Source: Echiichthys vipera (Eukaryota; Chordata; Actinopteri; Perciformes; Trachinidae). From it: a DNA stretch of 64,000 bases. Every line of letters begins with the position of its first letter. Position 1 is the first letter of the stretch. The notes under the pieces were generated by a model. It was not told where the DNA came from. It searched no databases and saw nothing but the letters and a program-made list of their open reading frames with translations. Below, in pieces: positions 49,280 to 60,900 of the stretch. Made by a program: the position numbers and the translations under genes. Where the stretch lies: the NCBI GenBank assembly GCA_963691815.1, contig OY829667.1:22394587-22458586 (forward strand), written 5' to 3'.

Positions 49280-50069
49280 GATTAAAAACTCCCGTTTGCA
49301 AAAAAACGCAGCGCAACACAATATCTGCTGGGATATAAGAGCATGACTGGTTGTTAATGTTGGAAATGTAAGGACGGATGAGATGGACAGTGACGTGAAA
49401 CGGTGTTGTGCGTATTCAGCACCCCTGTCGTGAAATTCACCCCTTCGCATTATAGATGAAATTCTGGATCAGAAGGCTGTTGTTTCCATTTATAGGGGTA
49501 GTTTATTTACCGATAACCTGACTAAAAGCACACACTTTTGAACCTATGAATTGCAAGAAAAGCTGGGATTATATTTAGGAAACGCTTAGTCAAATACATT
49601 CAACTTGCTCAAAAGATCCATTTCATTCATTTTGTAATTATGGCTGCAGTATATTAAGGACGTCTATGCGCGGTCTGATAATCATCTCCCGACGAATATT
49701 TAATTCTCTTTGCGGTAATGCGTCACCTTCATCCACGGGATCGTTATCAAAAGGACATGCCATGGTAGTGGAAATATTCACCACCTAATATAACTTCTAT
49801 ATAGGCCTACTGAATGATTTTTATACGTTGTTTAAAAAAAAACTCCCGTTTGCAAAAAAACGCAGCGCAACACACAATATCCGCTGTGATATGAAACTGT
49901 ACCGCTCAAAAAGATAATTGCCTGGAAATGCAAGAACATCTATAATCAATAGTTTGATAATCATCTCCCGACCAATATTTAATTCTCTGCGCAGTATTTC
50001 TGCAGCTTCATCCACGGGATCGTTATCAAAAGAACATGCAATGGTAGTGAAATAGTCGCCACCTAACAT
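49280..50069 (-). pseudogene. HARBI1-like N-terminal relics, duplicated, copy A
   Basis: The minus frame 50069-49821 reads FDNDPVDEAAEILRRELNI, LAFPGNYLFERYSFI and ILCVALRFFANGSF. These match the N-terminal region of HARBI1-like transposases, upstream of the catalytic core. The same segment, more degraded, occurs again at about 49280-49770, so the exon was duplicated inside the element. No catalytic DDE region is present. Confidence 0.7.
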
Positions 50070-50443
50070 AACTTATAATGTCTGATGTTTGCAGTGATTT
50101 TCTTAAAAAACAGACGGAACTATACTACGCCAAAACTCGCGTGCTGACTGAATGAATGAGGAAACCATACACCGTGTGTGGCTGAAAGAGGGCGGAGACA
50201 GAGAGAAACTCAAGGTTTGCTGGGAAAAACCTTGTCCCGACCAGGTTAGGTTCAGAGAGCATGTTACCATGGTAACTGACCGAGAGGTTAAGTTACCTCT
50301 CTTTGTGAAACAGGCTAGAGTTACCCCTCTGTCTCTGGTTTGAGTTACCTCCCTTTGTGAAACGGAAAACTCAGAGTTTCCCTAATTTCAGGGTTAACAG
50401 ACTCAGAGTTTTCAATAAACCTGCTTTGTGAAACAGGCCCCAG

Positions 50444-50651
50444 GTCCCGACCAGGTTAGTTTCAGAGAGCATGTTACTATGGTAACTGACCGAGAGGTTA
50501 AGTTACCTCCCTTTGTGAAACAGGCTAGAGTTACCCCTCTGTCTCTGGTTTGAGTTACCTCCCTTTGTGAAATGGAAAACTCAGAGTTTCCCTCATTTCA
50601 GGGTTAACAGACTCAGAGTTTTCACTAAACCTGCTTTGTGAAACAGGCCCC
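50444..50651. repeat. Tandem duplication of the Harbinger copy A tail
   Basis: It repeats 50234-50441 at the same length (208 bp) with few substitutions, separated by only two bases. It ends in the same TGCTTTGTGAAACAGGCCCC terminus. Confidence 0.9.
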
Positions 50652-50872
50652 TGTTCAACAAAAGAAGAAAATAAACAAATTACTCAACCATAATACTGGG
50701 CCAAGAGTAACACAAACAAACAAAAAAAACGAAACCCAAATGCACAGACACTTAAATCTCAAAACACAAATATAACCAAGCTTAATTAACATCCAAAGTA
50801 ATCGTATAATAACAGAAGATGATGACTACAAACTAATAATGAACAAAATACTAAGAATATCAGGGGTCCGTT
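50652..50872. other. Spacer between Harbinger copies
   Basis: A-rich host-like sequence without features. Confidence 0.5.
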
Positions 50873-51075
50873 TCACAAAGCAGGTTCAAAAAACTCTGAG
50901 TCTAACCCTGAACTCTGAGTTTTCTACTCTGAGATAGGAAACTCTGAGTTTTCGGTTCCAGAACAGCAGATTTGCGTTAGGTTGATCAACTCAGAGTAGT
51001 TTGACATGGAGTTAAGCGCGTGCACCACAAGTAAAAAAAGACAGCATCAATGGAGCCCTGATTCGACGAGTCACC

Positions 51076-51222
51076 ATGGCAACGGGGAAGCGAAGCGCTA
51101 CAACTGGAATTGGAAATATTAATGCGCTCATACGGTGAGTTTGAGCAGGTTTACACCGCTGCTGCAGCAAAAGAGAGGGAGACGGTGCGGGAGGACATTG
51201 CGGCTCGGGTCCGTGCATAAGT
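51076..51222 (+). pseudogene. Myb/SANT-like relic, copy B
   Basis: An ATG in ACCATGGCAACG context gives MATGKRSATTGIGNINALIR and then a stop. The next frame gives EFEQVYTAAAAKERET and VREDIAARVRA, the Myb-like helix pattern. It is a frame-broken relic of the Harbinger DNA-binding protein. Confidence 0.45.
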
Positions 51223-51486
51223 TTAAATGTAGTCCTGTTGCAATCACAATAATATCACAGGGGAAACTGCTTGAGTGGTAGTCTATTAATTTATTTCATT
51301 TAAGTGCAACCCCGCGGGGGAGAAGCCCACTTGGCAGCAGCTTAAGATGAAACATAAAAACATTATTCAAACAGGTAAAACATCGGCACAATCTCATGGT
51401 GATGCCTCATTTTGAGCATGTTTTACATGGTAAAGTAAATATTACCGTAAGTGGCTGTTTTTTATTCAACATATAAATGTTATATA

Positions 51487-52222
51487 AAAAACTCCCATTT
51501 GCAAGAAAACGCAGCGCAACACACAATATCTGCTGTGATATGAGAGCATGACTGGTTGTTAATGTTGGAAATGTAAGGAGGGATGAGATGGACTGTGACA
51601 TGAAAGGGTGTTGTGCCATATTCAGAACCCCTGCCGTGAAATGCACCCCTCGCATTATAGGTGATATTCTGGATCAGAAGGCTATATAGGAGTAGTTTAT
51701 ATACCGGTAACCCAATTAAAAGCACACACTTTTGAACCTATGAATTGCAAGAAAAGCTGGGATTATATTTAGGAAACGCTGAGTCAAATACATTCAACTT
51801 GCTCAAAAGATCCATTTCATTCATTTTGTAATTATGGCTGCAGTATATTAAGGACGTCTATGCGCGGTCTGATAATCATCTCCGGACGAATAATTAATTC
51901 TCTTTGCGAAATGCGTTACCTTCATCCACGGGATCATTATCAAAAAGACACGCCATGGTAGTGTAAATATTCACCACCTAATATAACTTCTAATGTAGGC
52001 CTACTGAATGATTTTTCAAAAACTCCCGTTTGCAAAAAAACGCAGCGCAACACAGAATATCTGCTGTGATATGAAACGGTACCGCTCAAAAAGAGAATTG
52101 CCTGGAAATGCAAGAACATCTATAATCAATAGTTTGATAATCATCTCCCGACCAATATTTAATTCTCTGCGCAGTAATTCTGCACCTTCATCCACGGGAT
52201 CGTTATCAAAAGGACACGCCAT
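51487..52222 (-). pseudogene. HARBI1-like N-terminal relics, duplicated, copy B
   Basis: The minus frame 52222-52016 reads MACPFDNDPVDEGAELLRRE, FPGNSLFERYRFI and FCVALRFFANGSF. A second, more damaged copy of the same segment lies at 51487-51960. It mirrors copy A, so the duplication predates the split of the two copies. Confidence 0.7.
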
Positions 52223-52632
52223 GGTAGTGAAATAGTCGCCACCTAATATAACTCATAATGTCTGATTTTTGCAATGATTTTCTGAAAAAACAGACGGAAC
52301 TATAGCAGAACTATACTACGCCAAAACTCGACCGCTGACTGAATTAATGAGGAAATCAAACACTGTGTGAGGCTGAAAGAGGGCGGAGACAGAGAGAAAC
52401 TCAAGGTTTTCTGAGAAAAACCTGGTCCCGACCAGGTTAGTTTCAGAGAGCATGTTACCATGGTAACTGACCGAGAGGTTAGGTTACCTCTCTTTGTGCA
52501 ACAGGCTAGAGTTACCCCTCTGTCTCTGGTTTGAGTTACCTCCCTTTGTGAAACGGAAAACTCAGAGTTTCCCTAATTTCAGGGTTAACAGACACAGAGT
52601 TTTCACTACACCTGCTTTGTGAAACAGGCCCC

Positions 52633-53303
52633 AGGTGACCTAAAAAAAACGACCCAGTTAATCTAAAGAAAAAAAGACAAAAATGGCCACCTCTATATAT
52701 TTGCTGGCTACCCCACTAGCCAGTCACAGATATTGATAATGGTACTAATGATATGCTTCTATCGCCATGCACAAGGACTACATGTGCTCCCTAAAGTCCG
52801 TCATCACATCACTGCTTCTGCAACCTCCAATCACTGGTCCCCTAATCTATACACACACGCACGCACACAATGACTGAATCTGATCCGCACCGATCACCTG
52901 CACCGAGCTGCACTGATCTCAAAAGTCAAGAAGACCATATGTGAGTATGTAAGTTATGATTTCTTTAGTAAAAAATAAATGAGGGAGGGGTAATATGCAT
53001 CTTGACATGGGATTTTTCCAGAAGGTGCTATAGCACCCCTAACCGTTACGGCACTGCTGTATGCTTTTATACTTAAAAAAAAAAATTTGGGTCATGAGTT
53101 ACTGTACGTTGCTAACGCTGCTTAGCTGCTGCGCTGCTGCGCTGCTTGTGGTATATTTGCAGACAATAAAGAGAAATTCGACAGACATATCTTCCTTTTC
53201 TAAGAAGAAAATTAACACAGGAGGAGAGAGAGAGAGATGACAGGGGAGCAGCAGAGGCTCAATGAGGAGGAGACGGAGGAGGATTATGGTGGCCCAGAGG
53301 GTT
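52633..53303. other. No gene or recognised repeat
   Basis: Nothing beyond short purine runs is seen. Confidence 0.45.
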
Positions 53304-53856
53304 CAGGCCAAATACAAAAGCGACAACACAAATAAATGGACTTGTACTTATATAGCGCCTTTCTAGTCTTCTGACTACTCAAGGCGCTTTCACAGTGTTT
53401 GTCACATTCACACATACATTCACACTGATGGCAGTGGACATCTAAATACCATCTAATCTAATTATTCACACCACATATACACACCCATGCGCAGCACGGG
53501 GAGCAATTCGGGGTTCAGTGTCTTGCCCAAGGACACTTCGACATGTGGACCGGGGGAGGTGGGGATCAAACCGCCAATCTCTTGAATGGAGGACGACCCA
53601 CCGAGCCACAGTCGCAACAGAAGTCAAAACACAAATACAAAGGCCACAACACAAATACAAAAGTCACAACACAAATACAAATGTCACACCACAAATACAA
53701 AAGCCACAACACAAATACAAAAGCCACAACACAAAAACAAAAGCCACAACACAAATACAAAAGTCACAACACAAATACAGAAGCCACAACACAAATACAA
53801 AAGTAATCTCACAAATACAAAATCCACAACACAAATACAAAAGCCACAACAGAAGT
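53304..53856. repeat. 20-bp minisatellite split by a SINE
   Basis: The unit CCACAACACAAATACAAAAG repeats about 11 times at 53620-53856. A left piece (AAATACAAAAGCGACAACAC) precedes the SINE at 53304-53333. Spacing is a constant 20 bp with no unique spacers, so it is not a CRISPR array. Confidence 0.9.
53334..53614 (-). mobile_element. tRNA-derived SINE, V-SINE-like, copy 2
   Basis: It is closely similar to 28486-28770 end to end, including the GCGCCTTTCTAG ... CAAGGCGC tail palindrome and the B-box region (GGGATCAAACC on the plus strand). It sits inside the 20-bp minisatellite. Confidence 0.85.
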
Positions 53857-54299
53857 GAATAGTAACGGATGCAGCTGACGGACTATTTTCATAGACTGTA
53901 GGAGGAAGAACACAAGACAGCAGCAGACGAGGGTCAGATAGCAACAGTGGTCACAGAGGCGAGGCAGGAGGCAGCAAAAGCAGGTGTCCAACTTGTTTTG
54001 GGACCAACAGGTAAGATTATGAATGTGTGGCCCTACTAATGAAATTGATTTCCAGGCTAGATATCATCTGGAGAAATTATGTGTTTAAAGTGTGTCCATT
54101 AAGTATCCATTATCATGATATAATCTCTTTAAAAAATTTGATTCATGTTTATGGTGGTGAGTTTAATAAGTCTGAATATAAATGCCTGGGTTATTATTAA
54201 TTACTATAGAGGGGGGGGGGGGGTAAGTATTATATTACTATCCTTTTTATTATTGTAATGTCTGAATAATTGTTTGTGTCTCCTGTTTCTTAATAGATA

Positions 54300-54730
54300 T
54301 ATCCCACTCAAGACTAGAGCAGCCCAAGCAGCCACATCTCAAAGCCTTCCTTTGAACCCTTCAAATTGACAGAAGTCAGTGCCTCTCTAAAGACTGGTAC
54401 AACAATGGCTGGAATACTCACAAAGTAAAGACTCAGCCTTCTGTTATGCCTGTCGGCATTTCAGTCTCCCTAATTCAGGTGGATTCACTCATCCAAAGAG
54501 AGGATCATGAATTGGAACAAGGCAACCATCAAAGATGGGAGACTTTTAGGCCATGCCAAATCTGAAGTGCATACTACTGCGATGTTAACATGGGCAGAAT
54601 TTGAAAAGTCCACTGCAAGCACATCGTCTCTCTCTCTGCCTCCATAAATGCAGAATATAACAAATTAGCGAGGAAATAGTTGGAGAAACCCTGCTCCTCA
54701 CAGCTACTCACAGATGAGAATAAAGGAAGT
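54300..54730 (+). pseudogene. hAT/ZMYM1-like TTF zinc-finger fragment
   Basis: The plus frame reads WLEYSQSKDSAFCYACRHF and SLPNSGGFTHPKRGS. In a shifted frame it continues NWNKATIKDGRLLGHA and STSSSLSASINAEYNKLAR. This is the TTF-type zinc finger and following helix of hAT transposases related to ZMYM1. Stops and frame changes show decay. The dimerisation and catalytic parts are absent. Confidence 0.7.
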
Positions 54731-57073
54731 GTTCTCTCTATTGGGAACTGCTTGCCAAACACAACCCCATTGTAAAAATCAGAAAGATTATTCATCCCTG
54801 GTGGGAAATAGCAAATCTATGACTGTTTCTGAAACATATTGTATAGTCAAGTCAAGTATTTTTTTGTTTGTGTCTGCAAGTGCCTGCCTTTTCTGTTTTG
54901 ATTACAATAAATGTGCAACTTTTTAAATTAAGCAGTACATTTGTCTTTTTAAAGTAAAGAATAATTAGCCTATTTTTAAAAATAATCACCTACAGTATCA
55001 CACATAGCACAAAATGATTGTTGTGGGACTTAAAATGTTAACTGTACTATTATAAGTCTATGCACATTAGATCATTATTAATATTAAATGTAACACAATA
55101 AAAGTATATCAGTAGGTGTTTCCCCAAGTCTTTCTCATAGTTTTCTATTAGCCTATATACTCCAGTATAATAAAATAATATTAGTAATCTGCCACCCCAA
55201 GATTTTAAGTGGCCCCACCTGGCCACCCCTATGAAAAATTGGGCAGGCGCCACTGGCCAAGAGTGGAGGCAAAGAGTTAGAGACGATGGAGTGATTAGGC
55301 CCACTCCTCACATGGTCAAGGAGCCGAATTATTGCCATACACAGCCACGTTATCTTTACGTGGCTTAAACACTGAGGGCGAAACAGTGGTAAACCAAAAG
55401 TAGACGAAACAGCAGTAAATTGTCAATGACATTTATAATTATGATTCTGTGTAATTTATAATTATGACTCTGTTATACTCAAAGCACAGGTCACCATTGT
55501 GCTCTATAAACGTCATGCCAGCTGGGCTGTTTTGTATCTGTATTTAAACTCTACAGAACCTGACCTTGGACGCACTCTTCGAGACGGGGCCGTTTGTGCA
55601 GGCGTTTGAAGTGGCCTTCCTTGCAAGGAAATGATTTGGAATAAACTCACATGAAGAAAGCCGATCTTATTGTCATCATTTTCTTGATTGACCCTTATTG
55701 ACTTGTTTTCCCACAACACCAAAACATCCAAATCAGCAGCTCTGTTCCAGGCAAGGCGCCAATGACCGGTAACACAACAGGCACTGCTGGCGAACGACGG
55801 ACAGCCTCTAAGACAGCAGGAGGAACAGCGGCCAAGTCCACAGCTTTTATGAACAGCAAAACAAGACTTCTCAGGTAACAGTTATGGTGAAACAAACCAT
55901 CGGCAGATTAACAACGAGCAGCTTACCTCAGCGGGGAATAGAAGAGAGTAACCTTACGTCACGTTAAAGGCCACATCCCCTCCCCGGTGAAAACAAAGGA
56001 CAAGGCCGCAGAGTTCTATTCAGAATAATATGAAAAACAGGAGTGAGTACTATAAAAATAATAAATTATAAAAATAAATGTTATTACATTTGAGGAAATA
56101 CGAGTAATAATTCCATATTTATGGATAGAATGATGGCAGAGAGATGACAAAATGATGTCAGAAAGATGCAGTGAGTGCGTGTGTCAGAGAGAGAAAGATT
56201 ATTTAACCTTAGGTGGACAAAGCCTTGGCTGGTTGTTTTATTTCACAGAGCTAAACTAAAACGACAGGATATTAAGGACAGAGAAAGGAATTGTTGTCAT
56301 AGGCCTGCATTACCTGGTGATTCAGTGAGGTAGAATAAATGTGTGGGGATGTCGACTCTGGCCACTGAGTGGGCTCCTTTACCCACTTCTCCTCTGGTAA
56401 ACTGGACAAACTCTTTGATTTTATCCATTTAACGACCTAAAATATCTGTCTGCCTGACTAATGTTAGCCACTGCAGGAGGTTTCCAGGCCGGTTAACGTA
56501 AAATGGGCGAAATCAGGACAGATTACAGCGGGATTTGTATTTACCGCAGTTTGTTTTTCACCTGAATGGGGACATGGCCTCTTATGTTACTCTATTTAAT
56601 ACCCTGTCATCCGGGAAGCCCCCAACACAGAGCAATCTGCTCCCCAAGCCAGCAGCAGCACCAGTCGCGCTACATGAGGGCGAAACAATGCTCACTACAT
56701 GTGCTGTGCGGATGTTTACAAACAAGGAAAGGCACCTGACACTAGCAGAGACAGGAAACAGAGGCGCAATGCACAAGCCACACCAAACAATTCACCACAC
56801 CAACCACAGCCATACCAACCCCGATGTCAGACAGAGGAAGCGTAAAGGGGGGTCACTATTTACCTGGCCCTCTTTGTACGCCACCCAACGCCGCCCATCA
56901 ATCATTTCAGGTAACCCTGCTTACAACGCCATGCATGAGTTTAAGAGAAGAAACCTATTTGGCTACAAATGTTTGTAGCAGTCCAACTCTTGGCCAAGTT
57001 AATAGACTTGACTGCCACAGTGACTTCACTGCCACAGGGATCTCAACTACCTGCAGGAAGAAGTCAGACCCCC
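54731..57073. other. No gene confirmed; one weak exon candidate
   Basis: At 55762-55874 an ATG in GCGCCAATGACC context opens 37 codons, then TCAG|GTAACA, a donor-like site. The peptide is Thr/Ala-rich and unknown to me. A 147-codon frame at 56535-56978 shows no domain. 55190-55250 (GGCCCCACCTGGCCACCCC) resembles a transposon-derived repeat. Confidence 0.35.
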
Positions 57074-57742
57074 TGTGACGAAGAGCACATCGTCACCAGT
57101 TTTGCACACATGGCACCACGCACTTTAGACAGAGTATGAATACATATGCACTTTAATAATTGCACAGACACTTTAAGAAGAGCAACAGCACTTTATTAGA
57201 GATTTGCACAATACATTTTAACACTATTTTTGGATTTGTAGCCATGTGATTGATGTTTGGCGGGTCTTGATCTGGCTGATAGGTCCTGTGTAGGCCACGC
57301 AGTTTACCTAGAGCAGAGGGACATGGGGTTAAATGTGCCTATTAAGTTGTTAATTGATCAAACAAGGAGCTAAGTTAAAAATGTGTATTGTGTTGCTTAA
57401 TGAGTGTGCAGTGGATAAATCAAGAGTGTTGTGTACTCACCAGTCTTTTGTCTTCCGGGTGTGCAGGCAAAAGGCTTCCCCAGGAAACGGACGCCACTTA
57501 TATAGTTCCGGGGGCAGCCAAGTGTAAATTGGTGTGGGGGTGGTAAATGTGTGCATTGTATTTTAGTGGAGGTAATATGAAGTGTATTGGTGTATTTTCT
57601 CTGTCAGTGGATGTAGAGTAGGATATATATAAGTCACAGATGATGGGGTGCAGATACAGAAATAAAAACAATGGTGGGTTAAAAATGTTTTAGGCCAGGG
57701 ATCCTGGAGAATGGATTCTTCCAGTGTAATAGGTTGACACCC

Positions 57743-57750
57743 TATAAATA
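57743..57750 (+). promoter_or_regulatory. LTR TATA box
   Basis: TATAAATA inside the LTR lies 84 bp before a polyadenylation signal and 170 bp before the LTR end. The same site recurs at 63032 in the 3' LTR. It is the likely element promoter. Confidence 0.6.
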
Positions 57751-57826
57751 GGCGCCATTTTGGCAACCTGGGGTTCTCTTTTGTTTGGTGATCGTGATGT
57801 GCCTATACGGTTTGCCAAGGGCAATG

Positions 57827-57832
57827 AATAAA
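57827..57832 (+). terminator. LTR polyadenylation signal
   Basis: AATAAA in both LTRs (57827 and 63116) is placed as expected for the R region. In the 3' copy it would end the element transcript. Confidence 0.6.
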
Positions 57833-57920
57833 GAATCGCCTTGATGACCCACCTCAAACCTTGCCTATGGATCATTTTTTTGCTGTATCATCCGGCTGTA
57901 ATTGTCGTCATTCTCACAAG

Positions 57921-57938
57921 TGGTGTCAGAAGTGGGAT
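57921..57938 (+). other. Primer binding site, tRNA-Leu type
   Basis: TGGTGTCAGAAGTGGGAT begins two bases after the 5' LTR. It starts with the TGG complementary to CCA. It fits the 3' end of a eukaryotic tRNA-Leu, from general knowledge of that tRNA. Confidence 0.7.
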
Positions 57939-57952
57939 CCACGTTACAGTAA

Positions 57953-60900
57953 ATGATGCCAAGGAAGGGGAAGAGCGATGGCCAAGAAGAACCAGATGAG
58001 GGGCCAAGCGGGCCAGACACCATGACAGATCCTAAGACAGAAGGCAAGCTGGATGAATTAGCAGGTCTGGTGAAATCACTCATGCGAGCACAAACAGAGA
58101 GAGACCACCAAAGAGAGAAAGAGTCCTCTCTTCAAGAACAGCGATGGAGACGCATGCAGTCTCAAGTCTCCCAAATGCAGCAACAAGTAAACATGAGGAG
58201 AGAAGAACAAAGAACAGAGCCGGACACTATGGATGGGAGTCGGCACCGACAAATAGATGACGAAAATTATGGTGATTTTGATGACCCAGATGAAATGATG
58301 AGCCAGGCAAGTTGGGTTGTCAGACAGAGGGAACCCAAACTACTTCCATTATCTCCAGATGATGACATTGAGCATTTCTTAACAACGTTTGAAAGGATGG
58401 CCCAGGTTTGTCACTGGCCTAAAGATGGATGGGCTGTGCGTCTGGTCCCTCTGCTCACTGGCAAAGCACGCAGTGCTTATGTTCTGATGGACATGAAAGA
58501 ATCTGAAAGATATGAAAAAGTTAAAGCAGCAATTCTGGCAAAATATGAAATTACACCGGATACTTACCGAAGAAGATTCCGGTCCCTCAAGATTGAGTCT
58601 GTTGAAACTCCAAGAGAGCTGTATGTGCGTCTAAAAGACCTTTTTTGCAAATGGGTTAAGCCAGAGAAATCAACAGTTAAAGAACTAGTAGAGACTATGA
58701 TACTTGAACAGTTCCTCAGGATGGTCCATCCAGAGCTGGAGATCTGGATCAGAGAGCATGACCCCAAGACAGCAGAGGAAGCTGCACGACTGGCCGACGT
58801 CTTCACATCAGCCAGAAACAGAAGCCGAGCTGCCACCTTTGGCTGGGAGAACCACCGGGACCATTCAAGTAAGTCCTCTGGGGGTGAACAGGGGTTTGGT
58901 CAGCCACGAGGTAGAGGGTTTTCAAGTGATAGGCAGTTTACTCCCCAGGCCACAAGCTATGCTAAAAAGTCTCCCCCCCGAGCCTCGAAAAATGATGTCA
59001 GGTGTTACCACTGTAATGGTTTAGGGCACACAAAACCATTTTGTCCGGTCTTGAGCCACACTAAACCATCTTTCCTTTGTTCTGCCCCGAGACCAGCCAC
59101 AGTAGGTACAGTGAGGGATGCAGGCCGTACAGCCCCAGTTCTGGTCAATGGAAAGCGTGAAGTGGCATTACTTGACTCTGCATGTTTTCAGACTGTGGTT
59201 TTGTCAGGTTTAGTCCCCAGAGATAAATGGAGTGAAGACAGATCACGTATAAGCTGTATTCATGGAGATGAGCATGTTTATCCTACAGCTGAAGTTTATC
59301 GGACGGTGGCGGGACAGACTTTTCTGTTGTCTGTGGCATTAGCGCCAACATTGCCATATACTGTAATTTTAGGCAATGATGTACCCACACTCTATGACCT
59401 TATGACCCAGCCAATATGCAAACTTGACAGGAGCAGTGATGGTCAGAGTTCAGTAGCCGATTTCAGTGGGCCACTGAGTGATTCAGTCACGTTGCCTGTA
59501 AAACAATGTAATGTCACCACCAGAGCACAGAGTGCAGAGGGAGTCCTCAGAGAGCTGCCTTTCTTTGGGGTAGACTGGGAAGCAGGGCCAGTGAAACCTC
59601 ACAAGTCAAGAGCACAGAGAAGGCAGGAGAAGCTAAAAGGTTCACTTAGACAAGGAGCACAAAGCCCTCCTAAACCACCAGAACCAGAACTGCTTGATTT
59701 TGAGTTTCCCCCAGATCTGAGCTCACTGCAAAAGCAAGATGTGACACTGAAGCACTGGTTTGAAAGGGTGACAGATGTAGAGGGTGTTCAGCAAAATAAC
59801 CCAAGCTGTTTAGATGATGCCACCTACATGGTGAAGGAGGGTCTTCTCTATCAGAAAAAGGGAAAAACTGAGACTTTAGCGCTGCCACAACAGTTTAGGC
59901 AGAGAGTTATGGAGATGGGTCATTCAATTCCATGGGCAGGCCACATGGCTTTCCAGAAAACTCTATACAGGATTGCAAGCCGTTTTGTTTGGCCAGGGAT
60001 GTACACTCAAGTCTCTAATTTCTGTGCTTCATGTGAAACCTGCCAACTAACCTCTGCTAAAGGAGTCGTACGTGCCCAATTACAGTCGTTACCCATCATT
60101 GATACACCCTTTGAGAGGATAGGCATGGACATTGTAGGCCCAATAGAGAAAAGTTCCTCAGGCCACCGTTATATTTTGGTTGTCTGCGACTATGCCACAC
60201 GGTACCCTGAAGCCTTCCCCCTCAGATCTTTCAAAGCTAGACAAGTAGCAGATTGCCTTGTGCAACTTTTTTCTAGAGTGGGCATACCCAAGGAGATTTT
60301 AACAGACTGTGGGACTAATTTTTTGTCCAAACTGTTGCAGCAGGTTTATCAAGTGTTAGGAGTAAAGGGCATTAAGACCACCCCTTACCACCCCCAGACG
60401 GATGGACTGGTGGAGCGCTATAACCAGACACTGAAAAACATGCTGCGCAAGTTTGTATCCCACACAGGCTCCGACTGGGACCGCTGGCTGCCATACCTTC
60501 TGTTTGCCTACAGAGAGGTCCCACAGGCATCTACAGGTTTCTCTCCGTTTGAACTGTTGTATGGGCGCCAGGTGAGAGGACCACTGGACCTGCTGAAAGA
60601 CTACTGGGAGAGTTCGCAGCCAGAAGGAGAAAATGTGGTGGCATATGTGGTAAAAATGAGGGAGAGACTGGAGGAGATGACGGCGCTTGCACATGAACAC
60701 ATGGAGTCAGCTCAACGAAACCAGAAGGTGTGGTATGATCAAAAGGCCAGAGAGCGGGTCTTTCACCCAGGTCAAAAAGTGCTGTTACTGCTGCCAACCA
60801 GTGAAAGCAAGTTACTGACTAAATGGCATGGGCCATATGAAATCAGCAAACGCGTGGGCAAGGTCACATATGAACTTTTTATGCAAAACAGGTTTAAAAA

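Larger units (their letters stand above)
48664..50441. mobile_element. PIF/Harbinger-type element, copy A (about 1.78 kb)
   Basis: The left end GGGGTCCGTTTCACAAAGCA is matched by the right end TGCTTTGTGAAACAGGCCCC in inverse. Subterminal ACTCTGAGTT and TTAACCC motifs recur on both sides. Inside lie a Myb/SANT-like relic on the plus strand and two HARBI1-like relics on the minus strand, the usual divergent Harbinger gene pair. The copy is non-autonomous. I could not read a target duplication at either end, perhaps because the right tail was duplicated after insertion. Confidence 0.75.
50873..52632. mobile_element. PIF/Harbinger-type element, copy B (about 1.76 kb)
   Basis: It has the same orientation, termini and internal order as copy A, with scattered substitutions and small indels. 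The left flank ends TATCA and the right flank begins AGGTG, so no target duplication is visible. Confidence 0.75.
57074..57918 (+). repeat. 5' LTR (845 bp)
   Basis: It starts TGTGACGAAGAG and ends TCATTCTCACA (TG...CA). It is the direct repeat of 62363-63207 at a constant offset of 5289 bp. Confidence 0.97.

Noticed and set aside
53620..53856. Possible CRISPR-like array
   Set aside because: Units repeat every 20 bp with no unique spacers, in a vertebrate genome. It is a minisatellite.
57563..57875. Small minus-strand frames in the LTRs, repeated at 62852-63164
   Set aside because: They are incidental frames in LTR sequence with no known domain. Their exact repetition only reflects LTR identity.
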